The notes beneath the pieces were generated by a model. The model was not told the origin of the DNA. It saw only the letters and a program-made list of their open reading frames with translations, and made no database searches. 64,000 nt of DNA from Candidatus Epulonipiscium sp. GTDB taxonomy: Bacteria; Bacillota_A; Clostridia; Lachnospirales; Cellulosilyticaceae. The stretch spans positions 78,504 to 142,503 of the forward strand of contig DUUM01000408.1 of the NCBI GenBank assembly GCA_012841565.1, written 5' to 3'. The position numbers and the translations under genes were made by a program. This document shows, piece by piece, positions 54,817-64,000 of this stretch (positions within the stretch are counted from its first letter, which is position 1; every line of letters starts with the position of its first letter).

Positions 54817-56151
54817 TTATGCTTGTTGGCAACTCATCCTTGCTATATCTAGTACGTTTTCTTGATCTGATTCTACTGACTCCACTGACTCTAATGATTC
54901 AGATCTCCTGATATCAGCACCTAATGCTTCTAACTTTTGTTGTATATCTTCATATCCTCTATCAATGTATTTTGCATTATGGATAACAGTTTCTCCGCCT
55001 GTGGCTACCAGTCCTGCTAGAATCATTGCTGCTCCCGCCCTAAGATCTGTAGCTGTTAGATGGGCTGCCATTAATTTAGAAACACCTTCAATAACGGCAG
55101 TCCTTCCATCTACATTTACCCTAGCACCTGTGCGCTTTAGTTCACTAATATACTGGAACCTATTATCCCAAACGCCTTCCACCATCCTGCTTGTCCCCTT
55201 AGCTACACTCAGTAACACTGCCATCTGGGGTTGTAAATCCGTAGGAAATCCAGGATGTGGCAATGTCTTAACGTTAGTCGGCTTTAAGATTTCTGGTGCC
55301 CGTACCCTGATGAAGTCATCTCCTTCATCAAGAATGACACCCATTTCCGTTAACTTTGCACTTATGGATTCCATGTGCTCTGGTATTAAGTTGCGAACTG
55401 TTACATCCCCACCTGTAATAGCGCCAGCAATCATATATGTGCCCGCTTCTATTTGGTCTGGAATAATCGAATAGGTACCACCATGTAGCTTTTCTACACC
55501 TGTAATACGGATAGTATCTGTCCCTGCACCTTTTACCATTGCGCCCATCATATTCAGGAAGTTAGCAACATCAACAACATGAGGTTCTTTGGCAACGTTC
55601 TCAAGAACTGTCGTACCTTCCGCAAGAACCGCTGCTAGCATAATATTAATAGTTGCACCTACACTGACGACATCCAAATAAATTTGTGTTCCTATTAAAC
55701 GATCCGCCCAAGCATGGATAACACCATTTTCTACTACAACCGTAGCACCTAATGCTTCAAACCCCTTAATGTGTTGATCAATTGGACGTACGCCAAAATT
55801 GCACCCCCCTGGGAGTGCTACTTCTACTTTTTTAAATCGACCAAGCAAGGCGCCTAGTAAATAATATGATGCTCTTATTTTACTTGCACATTCTTCTGTT
55901 GCACGGTACGTTATTATTCTGGACGCATCTACACGCAGTGTATTCTTTTGGATAAACTCTGCGCCGGCTCCTAATGTCCCAATTGCTTCCGTTACTCTGA
56001 TAACATCATCTATATATGGTATATTCTCTATTTCACAAATGCCATCTACCAATAGCGCTGCTGGAATAATAGCAACTGCTGCATTCTTTGCACCATTGAC
56101 GATCACATCGCCTTTAAGCTTTTTGCCACCCTTAATTATTAGTTGACTCAA
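54817..56151 (-). CDS. murA: UDP-N-acetylglucosamine 1-carboxyvinyltransferase
   Basis: First committed step of peptidoglycan synthesis; target of fosfomycin. 444 residues from TTG 56151, 6 nt after AGAGGTG. The catalytic Cys lies in PGGCNFGVRPID (about 117) and the start reads LIIKGGKKLKGDVIVNGAKNAAV, as in MurA. The fold is 420 residues long; a 25-residue tail rich in Ser/Glu/Val (ESLESVESVE) follows it and is unusual. Firmicutes often have two murA genes; which one this is cannot be told. Confidence 0.94.
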   Translation of the reverse strand: MSQLIIKGGKKLKGDVIVNGAKNAAVAIIPAALLVDGICEIENIPYIDDVIRVTEAIGTLGAGAEFIQKNTLRVDASRIITYRATEECASKIRASYYLLGALLGRFKKVEVALPGGCNFGVRPIDQHIKGFEALGATVVVENGVIHAWADRLIGTQIYLDVVSVGATINIMLAAVLAEGTTVLENVAKEPHVVDVANFLNMMGAMVKGAGTDTIRITGVEKLHGGTYSIIPDQIEAGTYMIAGAITGGDVTVRNLIPEHMESISAKLTEMGVILDEGDDFIRVRAPEILKPTNVKTLPHPGFPTDLQPQMAVLLSVAKGTSRMVEGVWDNRFQYISELKRTGARVNVDGRTAVIEGVSKLMAAHLTATDLRAGAAMILAGLVATGGETVIHNAKYIDRGYEDIQQKLEALGADIRRSESLESVESVESDQENVLDIARMSCQQA

Positions 56152-56280
56152 CTTTAACACCTCTTGTTATATACTTAAATGCTCTTCATTTATATTGTCA
56201 CTTTACCCTATCTGTTTGCATATTATCATAGTATAACATTAAACCCAAATAAGTTAAAGGTTTTTTTAGGACAACCCTGA

Positions 56281-57186
56281 TTATATTTGTGGTTCTTCTC
56301 TAATTTCACTATTATATGCATTAATATAGTATATCCGGCCATCTTCTAATATAACTTGGTAAAAAGGAAGTGCCTTTTCTGCAATAAGGTGAGTCCCCTT
56401 TGGATTCTCTAATGCATACCCTAACATAATATCTTTGATATGTGTAGGCTCTCTTGTAGCTATTTGCTGTATTAAATAAAAAGCCACTTGATCTCCAGAA
56501 TAAATTTCTTGTTTCTCTCCGACGGCTTCACCTAACTCTACTTTGTGTATTTCTACTTCATTAATCCCTGAAGATGTCATCTTAATTTTGACATAACTAT
56601 CAAATACAGGTATGCCTTCATATTTATCATAATAAATGATATACATACCATCCGCTTCCTCAACTGTCTGCCTGTGCATCTTCCGGGGGGAATATGCCAT
56701 TTGTTTTAGCCATTTCTCCGCTATTTTAAGGGCTTGATCCTTATTAAACGGATTAGATCCCATCTCTTTGCTATCTCTTGCCTCAACCTTCCCCTGGTGC
56801 TGGTATAAGATGTTCTCACCTTCAAATATGATAATCTCATCATTCTTACTATAAATTCTTCTAGGTTTTTGGTTAGGGGCTTTAGCCGCCTCTATTGAAA
56901 CAGTCACACCTTCTAATGTATTTAGGAGTCTTTTTACGAACTCTTCTCTTGTAACACTGTTAATTTGAAATGGAGAAACCGTAAGCTTGGAAAGCGGTTT
57001 GTATTCTTTAGGTATTGTTGTGTCTATATAAATGTTGTTTTCTGCCAAAATAGTCTTTATATCATCTACCTGTGTCTCTTTTAGTACGTAGGCAGTTGAC
57101 TCTTTTCTATAGTTTGCCCAACCTAGTACTATATTTATACTAAGAAATAAAATAATTAATTTGTTTTTAGCGCTACACCAGTTCAT
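56281..57186 (-). CDS. yycI: YycI-like regulator of WalRK
   Basis: Last gene of the walR operon. 301 residues: short cytoplasmic start (MNWCSAKNKLIILFLSINIVLGW, with N-terminal membrane segment 8-25), then a large outer part; the C-terminal region (about 150-295) ends YYINAYNSEIREE, the YycI pattern. With YycH it is known in Bacillus to restrain WalK. Spacing to yycH is 29 nt. GGAGG precedes the ATG. Family assignment leans on position and layout. Confidence 0.82.
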   Translation of the reverse strand: MNWCSAKNKLIILFLSINIVLGWANYRKESTAYVLKETQVDDIKTILAENNIYIDTTIPKEYKPLSKLTVSPFQINSVTREEFVKRLLNTLEGVTVSIEAAKAPNQKPRRIYSKNDEIIIFEGENILYQHQGKVEARDSKEMGSNPFNKDQALKIAEKWLKQMAYSPRKMHRQTVEEADGMYIIYYDKYEGIPVFDSYVKIKMTSSGINEVEIHKVELGEAVGEKQEIYSGDQVAFYLIQQIATREPTHIKDIMLGYALENPKGTHLIAEKALPFYQVILEDGRIYYINAYNSEIREEPQI

Positions 57187-57215
57187 AGGCCCTCCTTTCT
57201 TTAAAATAAATACTT

Positions 57216-58595
57216 CTACGGACTATACCATTCGTCCTCATGAAGTATAATCCAGCGTATACTAATCTCTTCCTCTGGCCCATTCACCATATAAACCCAT
57301 TTCATATTATCGATTACTAGGGTATTGAATTCTTTGTTAATTGACACATACTCTAACACCTTATTAATGGCATCTGTATATTTCATACTAAAATAATTCG
57401 TCTTAGGATCTGTCGTATATCCAGTCGTTTTATCCCTTAACTCAGAAGCGTTCCACTTAAAATTAGATACTTCATGGCCCTCTACTACTATCTTAACCAT
57501 ATTGTCCATCCCTAGTCTTTCTCTTTCCACCTCAGAGAAATAGATTGGTATCCCCCCTATACGCATATCAAAACTAAATATATAGCCTGTATCTATTTCT
57601 TCTATACCAGATAAAAAGAGGCTGTTTCTGATTTCTTTTGTAATACTATCATTTTCTTCTAGGAATCTTCTCCCTATATGATAAGCTTCCAATCTAGGTA
57701 TTTTAGTCTTGTTTTCCATTACACTAATATTTGAGTATTCAAATATACCACTTGGATAATATTTTACAACCGCTTTCATTAGCTCCGAAAATATATACAC
57801 CCCATCATTTGTTATTTCTTCTTTTTTTAATAAAGGGTTTAGAAAATAATGATTAACATATGGATTAAATTTGCTTAAATCCTCTTCCTGTTCAAGTGGA
57901 TTATGCCATTCCAATATATCATAGGGTATGGGTGTATCTTTACTTGCTACAGGCAAAAAGAGATTCTTATTACTAATCCCTCCCATATTAAAAGACGGCT
58001 GATACTTCACCTTATAGGTCAGCGCTTCCTCTGTTAAAAGATCATTAAATGCCTTCATATTATCAAACTGCCCCTGAACTTCTATCGTAACCGACTTATT
58101 ATTCACAGATGATACTAATTGCCATTTTGCAATCCCCCTATTATCATCTGTCAGTTGTATGAAAACATAATCAATATTATTAATATCAATTTTATTTTTA
58201 GGTGTAGCCCCTGCTCCCATCCCAATCATTTCCCCGTATGTAATAGGCATGGGATATTGATATAATATCCCTCTGTTTTGAAATAATTCTTGCCAGTCTA
58301 ATGTTCTTACCTCACGTACCTTTGGCTCTTGTAAATAAGCACTAATATTCTTCTCGATTTCACCTCGAACACTTTGATATTCTCTATTTTCTTCTCCTAA
58401 ACGATACACTAATGTCCCTGGCGCACCTGGTACAATCCAAATGGATTCTGGTTCCATTTGATCTCTACCACTTTCCTTAGAAAACGCAAAAAAACTAAGG
58501 CCGGGCGTATTGCCAAGCCATAGTTTACTAGTTTGCCATATAGACAGCGTAATCAGTATTATTAAGGTTATACTTCTAAGTTCTCTTTTACCCAT
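57216..58595 (-). CDS. yycH: YycH-like regulator of WalRK
   Basis: 459 residues from ATG 58595 (MGKRELRSITLIILITLSIWQTSK), behind GGTGG; a GTG four codons earlier is less likely. One N-terminal membrane segment, then an extracytoplasmic body (YycH N- and C-terminal regions) with YYPSGIFEYSNISV (about 275). It follows the WalK and the 168-residue gene, so the layout is that of the Bacillus walR-walK-yycH-yycI operon with an insertion. Confidence 0.82.
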   Translation of the reverse strand: MGKRELRSITLIILITLSIWQTSKLWLGNTPGLSFFAFSKESGRDQMEPESIWIVPGAPGTLVYRLGEENREYQSVRGEIEKNISAYLQEPKVREVRTLDWQELFQNRGILYQYPMPITYGEMIGMGAGATPKNKIDINNIDYVFIQLTDDNRGIAKWQLVSSVNNKSVTIEVQGQFDNMKAFNDLLTEEALTYKVKYQPSFNMGGISNKNLFLPVASKDTPIPYDILEWHNPLEQEEDLSKFNPYVNHYFLNPLLKKEEITNDGVYIFSELMKAVVKYYPSGIFEYSNISVMENKTKIPRLEAYHIGRRFLEENDSITKEIRNSLFLSGIEEIDTGYIFSFDMRIGGIPIYFSEVERERLGMDNMVKIVVEGHEVSNFKWNASELRDKTTGYTTDPKTNYFSMKYTDAINKVLEYVSINKEFNTLVIDNMKWVYMVNGPEEEISIRWIILHEDEWYSP

Positions 58596-58629
58596 ATTTA
58601 CCACCACTAATCTATCCTAAAGGTTTTAT

Positions 58630-59136
58630 TTACTTTTTCACGTCACCTGTAAACTGCTCCATATTATCAATGCGTAAGTTTTTAATGGCTATCTTTTCTT
58701 CTTCTGTCCTTCTTGTAACATATATGATAAGGCGTCCTTCTATCAATTCGTTCTTATCGTTTGTATATTCATAAAGGAATCTAATCTTATTGTCTCCCTC
58801 ACGTAGTTCAATTAGCTCATTAAATGTTTGGCTAAAGCCTACTGGGTCTAATTCATAAGTTCTATAAGCATCCTGCGGATATAATCTGTCATTTTCTATT
58901 TTATTAAATAACTGCATTCGAATCTTTACGTTATATCTTGCTTCGCCAGTTACATTTAAATCCTTATCAAATACAGACATCTTATCTTTTATAGGTTGGG
59001 TAATTCGAAAATATTCATTTTGCTCAAACTGAATCGGTGAAGCTTTTGTTACTTCAGCACTCGTTGTATTAGCAAATATAGCTGTTGGTAATAGTAAAAA
59101 TAACATCATAATCATAAAAGTAATACTTTTTCTCAT
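58630..59136 (-). CDS. Secreted protein of unknown function within the walRK operon
   Basis: 168 residues with a clear signal peptide (MRKSITFMIMMLFLLLPTAIFA) and no lipobox or later membrane segment. The mature part is beta-rich (YFRITQPIKDKMSVFDKDLN; RYNVKIRMQLFNKI) and ends with KAIKNLRIDN-type charged residues. I recognise no family. It is inserted between walK and yycH, which in Bacillus and Staphylococcus are adjacent, and so may act with the system in the cell envelope. GGAGGGGG precedes the ATG. Confidence 0.75.
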   Translation of the reverse strand: MRKSITFMIMMLFLLLPTAIFANTTSAEVTKASPIQFEQNEYFRITQPIKDKMSVFDKDLNVTGEARYNVKIRMQLFNKIENDRLYPQDAYRTYELDPVGFSQTFNELIELREGDNKIRFLYEYTNDKNELIEGRLIIYVTRRTEEEKIAIKNLRIDNMEQFTGDVKK

Positions 59137-59220
59137 TTCGAACCCCCTCCCACCGTAATAATTTCACTTGTTAATTACATTATATCTTATGTTTGTTACA
59201 TCCATATTACAATCAACTTA

Positions 59221-61032
59221 CTATTGTTTTACAGATTGTTCAGGTTCTATTTTCTTCTTAGGAAAGTACATGGTAACAGTCGTTCCTCTACCTAATTTAC
59301 TGGCAATCCAAATCTCCCCGCCGTGAAGTTCCATTATTTCTTTTGTAATAGACAGACCTAGTCCTGTCCCTCTCATTGTGCCAGAACGGGCCTTATCAAC
59401 TCTGTAAAACCGCTCGAATATCCTACCCATATCTCGTTCTGGAATACCCACACCAGTATCTGCTACTTTAACTTCAATATACTCCCCATGATTACTGGTT
59501 GATATTCTAATTTTACCTTTTCCAGTATTATATTTAATTGCATTTGATATAATATTATGCAACACCTGCTTGACCCTAGCACTATCTGCCTCCATTAAAA
59601 TCTTATCTTGATGGCAATCTACACTTATTTCTTGGCCATTTTTTATTTCAGTCAAGTCGTATGCTGATACTGTTTGTTTTATAATGTGTGCCAAGTCGAT
59701 ATCTGTTATATCTAGTTGAACCTGCTTATTGTCTAAACGTGATAGTTCAAGTAAGTCTTTAACTAGAGCGGTCATACGGTCTGCTTCACTTATGATAACA
59801 TTGAGGAATTGCACTGCCACTTCCTTATCATCTACAGCGCCATCAGCTAAAGTTTCTGCATAACCTTTTACGGTCGTAAGAGGGGTTCTAAGTTCATGAG
59901 ATACGTTTGCTACAAACTCTTTACGCATTTGATCGAGTTTTTGCTGTTTGGTTACATCTTGTAAAACAACCACCATTCCCTCTGGCTCATCATCCCTATT
60001 CTGATACGGTGCAAAATAAATGTTTATGTACTTCTTTTCATATTCAATTAATATTCTTTTAACATCAAAGACTTCCTGCTCAAGTAAGGCGTCAAAAGAC
60101 GCCCTAACACCAATTCCTGGGAATATATCGTCAAATCTATGATCCATTTGTCTAATCCCTAGTATTTCATATGTGGCTGGGTTAGCATGGATTAATACCC
60201 CTTGCCTATTAAAAGCTAAAACCCCATCGGCCATGTGGGAAAGGATTGTTTCTAATTTGGTTTTTTCATTGGATAGATTTCCTAGTGTTCGACTTAGTTC
60301 TTGGGCCATATAATTAAAACTACCTGTTAATTGCCCTATTTCATCCGTTGATTCTACCGGAATCTTATGGTGTATTTGCCCTCCTGCAAGTTCTTTGGCC
60401 CCCCTTGTTAGTTGCTTAATAGGCTCCGTAATCATTCGTGAGAATATAAACCCTAGCACTCCCGCTATAGCAATGGCAATAATCGATGCAAACCCAATGG
60501 TTATAATAATATTTTGCATGTTTTCATAAATCTCTGTTGTGTCTCTTGTTACATAAATGATATACACTGGGTCCTTAGTGTCTTTTCGAAGAATCGGTTT
60601 TGCATAATCCATATACTCAGCTGCAGTTGCTGAGTTGAAAAACCTTGGTATATCTGAGAGTACCCCTTTTTTAGAACTAAGGGCCTGTATAACAACACCA
60701 GATTGTATAATACTACCTTGCTTCCATTTGTTACCTGTCCCTATTATGACGCTTCCATAGGCATCAATAATATATACTTCTTGCTGATAGGGATAAATAG
60801 ACTCTTTTAGCTTCTCCACCAGATATTTAAAACGGTCCTGGCTAGCAACTTCTGTCCCTTTTAATTCTAATTGTAACTCCACTGTATCGGCTGTTAACTT
60901 TAACTGTTTTTGCACATCTTCATATTGCCTTTGCTCAATGCTATAGAGTATAAAACTTCCACTAGCAATCATCACCACTAGGACAACAGACAAATATATA
61001 GAAACTAACTTCCATTGTATGCTAGATCCCAT
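59221..61032 (-). CDS. walK: WalK sensor histidine kinase
   Basis: 603 residues. Membrane segments at about 10-30 and 178-200 flank an extracytoplasmic Cache-like region; then HAMP (about 201-252), PAS (about 262-370), HisKA with phosphoacceptor His in VSHELRTPLTTVKGY (about 378) and the ATPase domain with N box NIISNAIKYN, ADTGVGIPERDMGRIF and GTGLGLSI. Pairs with WalR 6 nt upstream. WalRK controls autolysins and wall growth and is essential in many Firmicutes. Confidence 0.95.
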   Translation of the reverse strand: MGSSIQWKLVSIYLSVVLVVMIASGSFILYSIEQRQYEDVQKQLKLTADTVELQLELKGTEVASQDRFKYLVEKLKESIYPYQQEVYIIDAYGSVIIGTGNKWKQGSIIQSGVVIQALSSKKGVLSDIPRFFNSATAAEYMDYAKPILRKDTKDPVYIIYVTRDTTEIYENMQNIIITIGFASIIAIAIAGVLGFIFSRMITEPIKQLTRGAKELAGGQIHHKIPVESTDEIGQLTGSFNYMAQELSRTLGNLSNEKTKLETILSHMADGVLAFNRQGVLIHANPATYEILGIRQMDHRFDDIFPGIGVRASFDALLEQEVFDVKRILIEYEKKYINIYFAPYQNRDDEPEGMVVVLQDVTKQQKLDQMRKEFVANVSHELRTPLTTVKGYAETLADGAVDDKEVAVQFLNVIISEADRMTALVKDLLELSRLDNKQVQLDITDIDLAHIIKQTVSAYDLTEIKNGQEISVDCHQDKILMEADSARVKQVLHNIISNAIKYNTGKGKIRISTSNHGEYIEVKVADTGVGIPERDMGRIFERFYRVDKARSGTMRGTGLGLSITKEIMELHGGEIWIASKLGRGTTVTMYFPKKKIEPEQSVKQ

Positions 61033-61038
61033 ATTAGC

Positions 61039-61731
61039 CTACCCCCTAAAGTAATATCCTGCGCCTCTTTTTGTTAGAACATATTCTGCTTTACTTGGAT
61101 CATCTTCAATCTTTTCTCTCAGTCTTCTAACGGTTACATCTATTGTCCGTATATCGCCGTAATATTCATATCCCCAAACTTTACTAAGTAATGTTTCCCG
61201 GGAAAAGACTTGCCCTTTTTGAGCGCTTAAAAATTTGAGAAGTCCAAATTCAAGGTGAGTAAGTTCTATAACTTCTCCCCTTTTTTGTACTTCAAATTTT
61301 CCAATATCTATCTTCAAGTCACCTTCACTAATGACATTCTCATCTTGTTCTATATCCTGTGTGTTTTCCACACGTCTTAGATTGGCCCTTATCCTTGCCA
61401 TAAGCTCCCTAACACCAAAAGGCTTAGTGACGTAGTCATCAGCCCCTATTTCAAGGCCTACAACCTTATCTACCTCTTCTGCTCTAGCTGTTAGCATAAT
61501 AATAGGTGTATTTCTTGTTTTTCTAACTTTACGACATACTTCAAGCCCATCCATTTTCGGCATCATTATATCTAATAAAATAAGATCTGGGTCAACTTGT
61601 TCAATAAGCGCTAAGCCTTCTTCACCATCATATGCTGTATATGCTGTGTAACCTTCTTTTTGTACGTTGTACTTAATTATATCTGAAATAGCTCTGTCGT
61701 CTTCTACAATGACTATTTTCTTATTATCCAT
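61039..61731 (-). CDS. walR: WalR response regulator
   Basis: OmpR-type regulator, 230 residues. Receiver with acidic pocket EDD (9-11) and phosphoacceptor Asp in LLDIMMPKMDG (about 53), Lys in TKPFGVREL (about 103). C-terminal winged helix (about 135-228) ends in RTIDVTVRRLREKIEDDPSKAEYVLTKRG... region, matching WalR more closely than PhoP. First gene of the operon. AAGGGG precedes the ATG. Confidence 0.95.
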   Translation of the reverse strand: MDNKKIVIVEDDRAISDIIKYNVQKEGYTAYTAYDGEEGLALIEQVDPDLILLDIMMPKMDGLEVCRKVRKTRNTPIIMLTARAEEVDKVVGLEIGADDYVTKPFGVRELMARIRANLRRVENTQDIEQDENVISEGDLKIDIGKFEVQKRGEVIELTHLEFGLLKFLSAQKGQVFSRETLLSKVWGYEYYGDIRTIDVTVRRLREKIEDDPSKAEYVLTKRGAGYYFRG

Positions 61732-61843
61732 TTTAGGTACCCCCTTGTTAGATACTATATTATATCTTACCCCTTATTGTATCAGAAACAAAGGCCCCCG
61801 TAAAACATAACTTGCTTCCAGTTACTTCCTTAATATATAAAAC

Positions 61844-61873
61844 AAAAAGGTCACACATAAATGTGACCTTTTT
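61844..61873 (-). terminator. Terminator of the M23 peptidase gene
   Basis: AAAAAGGTCACA / TGTGACCTTTTT, short loop. Confidence 0.75.
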
Positions 61874-61897
61874 CTGGTTGATTTGATATCTTTTATT

Positions 61898-63322
61898 TTA
61901 AATATAATTGGCCGGGTTTTTAGGAACTCCATCTTTTCGGATTTCAAAATGGACATGACTTCCTGTGCTCCTGCCCGTACTTCCCATTAAGGAAATCTTT
62001 TCACCTTTGCCTACTTGCTGGCCTGGTTTCACAAGTAATTTGCTTGCGTGTCCGTAATAAGTTTGAAAGCCATTACCATGATCAATAATAACTAAGTTAC
62101 CATAGGCACCTTCCCACCCTGCACTTTTAACAGTTCCCCCATCTGCAGCGTATATAGGTGTCCCTTGACTGTTGGCTATATCTATCCCTTCGTGCATCCT
62201 GCCCCATCTAGGGCCAAAGGAGGATGTCAGCTGACCTGATGCTGGTGATTTGAATTTACCTGTAGCAGCTTTGGCTGGTAATTTTTTAGTTCCCACTACA
62301 ATCTTTTCACTTTCACCCTTATCTATAATATCAATTTCTTTGCTAATTGTTTCTTGTAATAATCCATCTATATATATATTGTTTATCGTCACTTCTTTTT
62401 TACCCTTTTTACCTGGTGTTACTTGTTTACGATAGGTTACGTACTTATCTGCATCTTCTGTGACAATAGGTTCTGGCATGAACTCTTCTTCTTTTTTAAA
62501 TGCCTCTACTATTTTTACTGAAACTTCTGGCTTATCTATTTTCACATTTAATTCTTGCCCTATTTGTAGAACCGTTTGCTCTGTAATGCCTGGATTAATA
62601 GCGATAATTTCTTCAACCTTCATATCATTTTTCTCGGCAATTGCCCACAAGTTATCTCCTGATACAAGTGTATATATTTTCCCTTCTTCTTTAGTCTTTG
62701 TTAATGCCTCATAAACCTTATCGGGGTCTGCTAATTGACTTTCCGTCGCATAAACACTTTTATAGTCTACGCTTGCATTTAATTTAGCTTCTTTAATCTC
62801 TTTAATGTCTTTCGGTATGTATTTATCGATAATCTTTTGAATCAGTTGATCTACTTCTTCCTTATTCTTAAAAATCCCCTTACTTTGGCCATCAACCACA
62901 AAATCAATCATCTGTATTTCACAATCTACATGTTGCTTAATTTGGGATATCAAATAATCAGGTGTCACTAAATCCTTCCTAGAAGCATGAATAGGATTAA
63001 CTTGGGGTTCATTAACAACCCTAACTTCTGCCTTATATTTATCTTTTAGGGAAGCGATAACAACTTCCAAAGATTCTGCTGGAACCTGTTCGCTCTTTAC
63101 AATTCCTAGGACTTGTTCTCCTACTTTAACCTCATATGCATTAGGCCTCGTTACTAAAACAACACCTATGATAATGGCAATTATTATGGATACTAAAATA
63201 ATAAGTTGTTTTTCTTTAGGGAGGCTGTTTGATATATTTAATTGCTTTACTTTGTGTACCTTATCTAGAGAAATTAACTTTCCTTTTTTACTTTTAGTAT
63301 TTACATTTTTATTTTTTTTCAT
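61898..63322 (-). CDS. Cell-wall peptidase with LysM, G5 and M23 domains
   Basis: 474 residues. Basic start, one membrane segment (about 41-60), an N-terminal region (about 60-215), LysM (about 217-262, TLVSGDNLWAIAEKND), G5 (about 285-350) and M23 endopeptidase (about 365-470) with metal/catalytic motifs HEGIDIA and HVHFEIRKDG. Cleaves peptidoglycan cross-links at the cell surface. In other Firmicutes such genes often belong to the WalR regulon, and this one lies next to walR, 167 bp away. Confidence 0.9.
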   Translation of the reverse strand: MKKNKNVNTKSKKGKLISLDKVHKVKQLNISNSLPKEKQLIILVSIIIAIIIGVVLVTRPNAYEVKVGEQVLGIVKSEQVPAESLEVVIASLKDKYKAEVRVVNEPQVNPIHASRKDLVTPDYLISQIKQHVDCEIQMIDFVVDGQSKGIFKNKEEVDQLIQKIIDKYIPKDIKEIKEAKLNASVDYKSVYATESQLADPDKVYEALTKTKEEGKIYTLVSGDNLWAIAEKNDMKVEEIIAINPGITEQTVLQIGQELNVKIDKPEVSVKIVEAFKKEEEFMPEPIVTEDADKYVTYRKQVTPGKKGKKEVTINNIYIDGLLQETISKEIDIIDKGESEKIVVGTKKLPAKAATGKFKSPASGQLTSSFGPRWGRMHEGIDIANSQGTPIYAADGGTVKSAGWEGAYGNLVIIDHGNGFQTYYGHASKLLVKPGQQVGKGEKISLMGSTGRSTGSHVHFEIRKDGVPKNPANYI

Positions 63323-63441
63323 TATTGTGGTTCCCCTTTTTATCCTTATAATAAATTTCCTAAACTAATTTTCAATTTATTAATATTGGTTAATAAGTCT
63401 GTAACAGATAGATTATAACAATAATGGTCTCCAAAGTAAAG

Positions 63442-63467
63442 AAAAAGGCCGATAATATCGGCCTTTT
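63442..63467. terminator. Terminator of the last partial gene
   Basis: AAAAAGGCCGAT / ATCGGCCTTTTT, loop AAT. It is downstream of the partial gene at 63483 (minus) and upstream of the M23 gene. Confidence 0.8.
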
Positions 63468-63482
63468 TCTTTTAACACTATT

Positions 63483-64000
63483 TTATTTTGATAATATAAT
63501 GATTTTTTCTGGTATAACATCTTCATTTTCGCCATAAACAACTACAACTTCCATACCTTCTTTAAGGTCCTTGCGTCCTCTTTCAGTTGTTCCTTCTAGA
63601 ATCTGTGTTGCCATTGGAACATTAATGGTTCTTATTCTATTTGTTTGTTGTGTAGCAGCGTCGTAAGGGATACGTATCTCTATTTTATCGCCATTAACGG
63701 ATACCTGCTCAACTTTACCTGTAAGGGTTACTGGCGGGGCAGCCTTTGTTATATCTAATGTATCAATCTCTCCTTTAATAACATTTACATCTACTTCCTG
63801 ATTCAGGCGCAGATCCCAAAGGGCTACGTTTTGGCGCTTAAGTTTACTGTATATTTTGCTACCAAATGTTATCCTAAAAGTCTTTTGTGTCCTATTATCA
63901 ACTTGAATCGTAATTTCAGAGTTAGGAGCAATTAAGATAGAGTGTATGGTTCCTGTCAGTCTACCGTTATAGGATTCTTCTGATTCTTCCCTCTCTGGTC
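63483..64000 (-). CDS. C-terminal part of a secreted-type protein of unknown function (runs off the window)
   Basis: 172 codons to the stop at 63483-63485. The visible part has repeated beta-type segments: LTGTIHSILIAPNSEITIQV, then VTLTGKVEQVSVNGDKIEIRI, which resemble wall or S-layer-associated beta domains, and ends VIPEKIIILSK. The start and the family are not visible. It is followed by its own terminator. Confidence 0.6.
   Translation of the reverse strand, partial: PEREESEESYNGRLTGTIHSILIAPNSEITIQVDNRTQKTFRITFGSKIYSKLKRQNVALWDLRLNQEVDVNVIKGEIDTLDITKAAPPVTLTGKVEQVSVNGDKIEIRIPYDAATQQTNRIRTINVPMATQILEGTTERGRKDLKEGMEVVVVYGENEDVIPEKIIILSK

Noticed and set aside
54965..55474. 169-codon plus-strand frame inside murA
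   Set aside because: Shadow of the real gene; no ribosome site.
1..64000. CRISPR arrays, rRNA operons, prophage or plasmid origins
   Set aside because: No regular short repeats with spacers, rRNA sequence, phage structural genes or replication origins were seen.

Overview
The window looks like a stretch of chromosome from a low-GC, anaerobic, endospore-forming Clostridia-type Firmicute. Supporting genes are a fused aldehyde/alcohol dehydrogenase (adhE) with a Rex-type operator, a YtvI-like sporulation membrane protein, WalRK with YycH/YycI partners, CarD, a serS T-box leader and a large-type SRP RNA. A Lachnospirales-like lineage is my guess; the sequence does not settle it. Most housekeeping genes (dnaX, serS, rsmA, yabE-like, tatD, tadA, SRP RNA, walRK) are of the kind found near oriC and lie on the minus strand, so oriC is probably beyond the right-hand end.

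Left part (1-19 kb): the start of dnaX, a UbiA-type prenyltransferase, a phosphoglucomutase and a soluble chemoreceptor with a C-terminal zinc-binding CZB domain. Next comes an accessory block (about 5.27-18.44 kb): an intact tRNA-Arg, an MFS transporter, a PucR-type regulator, a 1088-residue double alpha/beta-hydrolase and a complete Opp/Dpp peptide ABC transporter. Truncated tRNA-Arg pieces lie at both outer edges, and a decayed second copy of the MFS gene with its upstream element sits at the right edge. The hydrolase and transporter together suggest uptake and cleavage of peptides or peptide/ester conjugates.

Middle part (19-41 kb): a TetR gene, an ArsR-like regulator overlapping a D,D-carboxypeptidase gene, two membrane-anchored proteins of unknown role, T-box-controlled serS, and adhE. 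These are followed by a sugar locus: a frameshifted lipoprotein binding protein, a permease missing its N-terminus that abuts the C-terminal piece of a probable glycosidase on the other strand, and an intact operon of two Gfo/Idh/MocA oxidoreductases and two xylose-isomerase-like TIM barrels, divergent from an AraC regulator. A YtvI-like protein and an S-layer-homology protein follow.

Right part (41-64 kb): tRNA-Leu, an AI-2E family protein, thioredoxin, trmB, rsmA, a 3D-domain cell-wall protein, TatD, a REP-associated transposase flanked by inverted GGGACGGTTAAT repeats (relatives occur elsewhere in the window), SRP RNA, tadA, an EamA transporter, CarD, purC, murA and the walR-walK-(secreted protein)-yycH-yycI operon. 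Last come an M23/LysM/G5 cell-wall peptidase and the end of an unidentified protein. No CRISPR array, rRNA, prophage or complete insertion sequence was seen.
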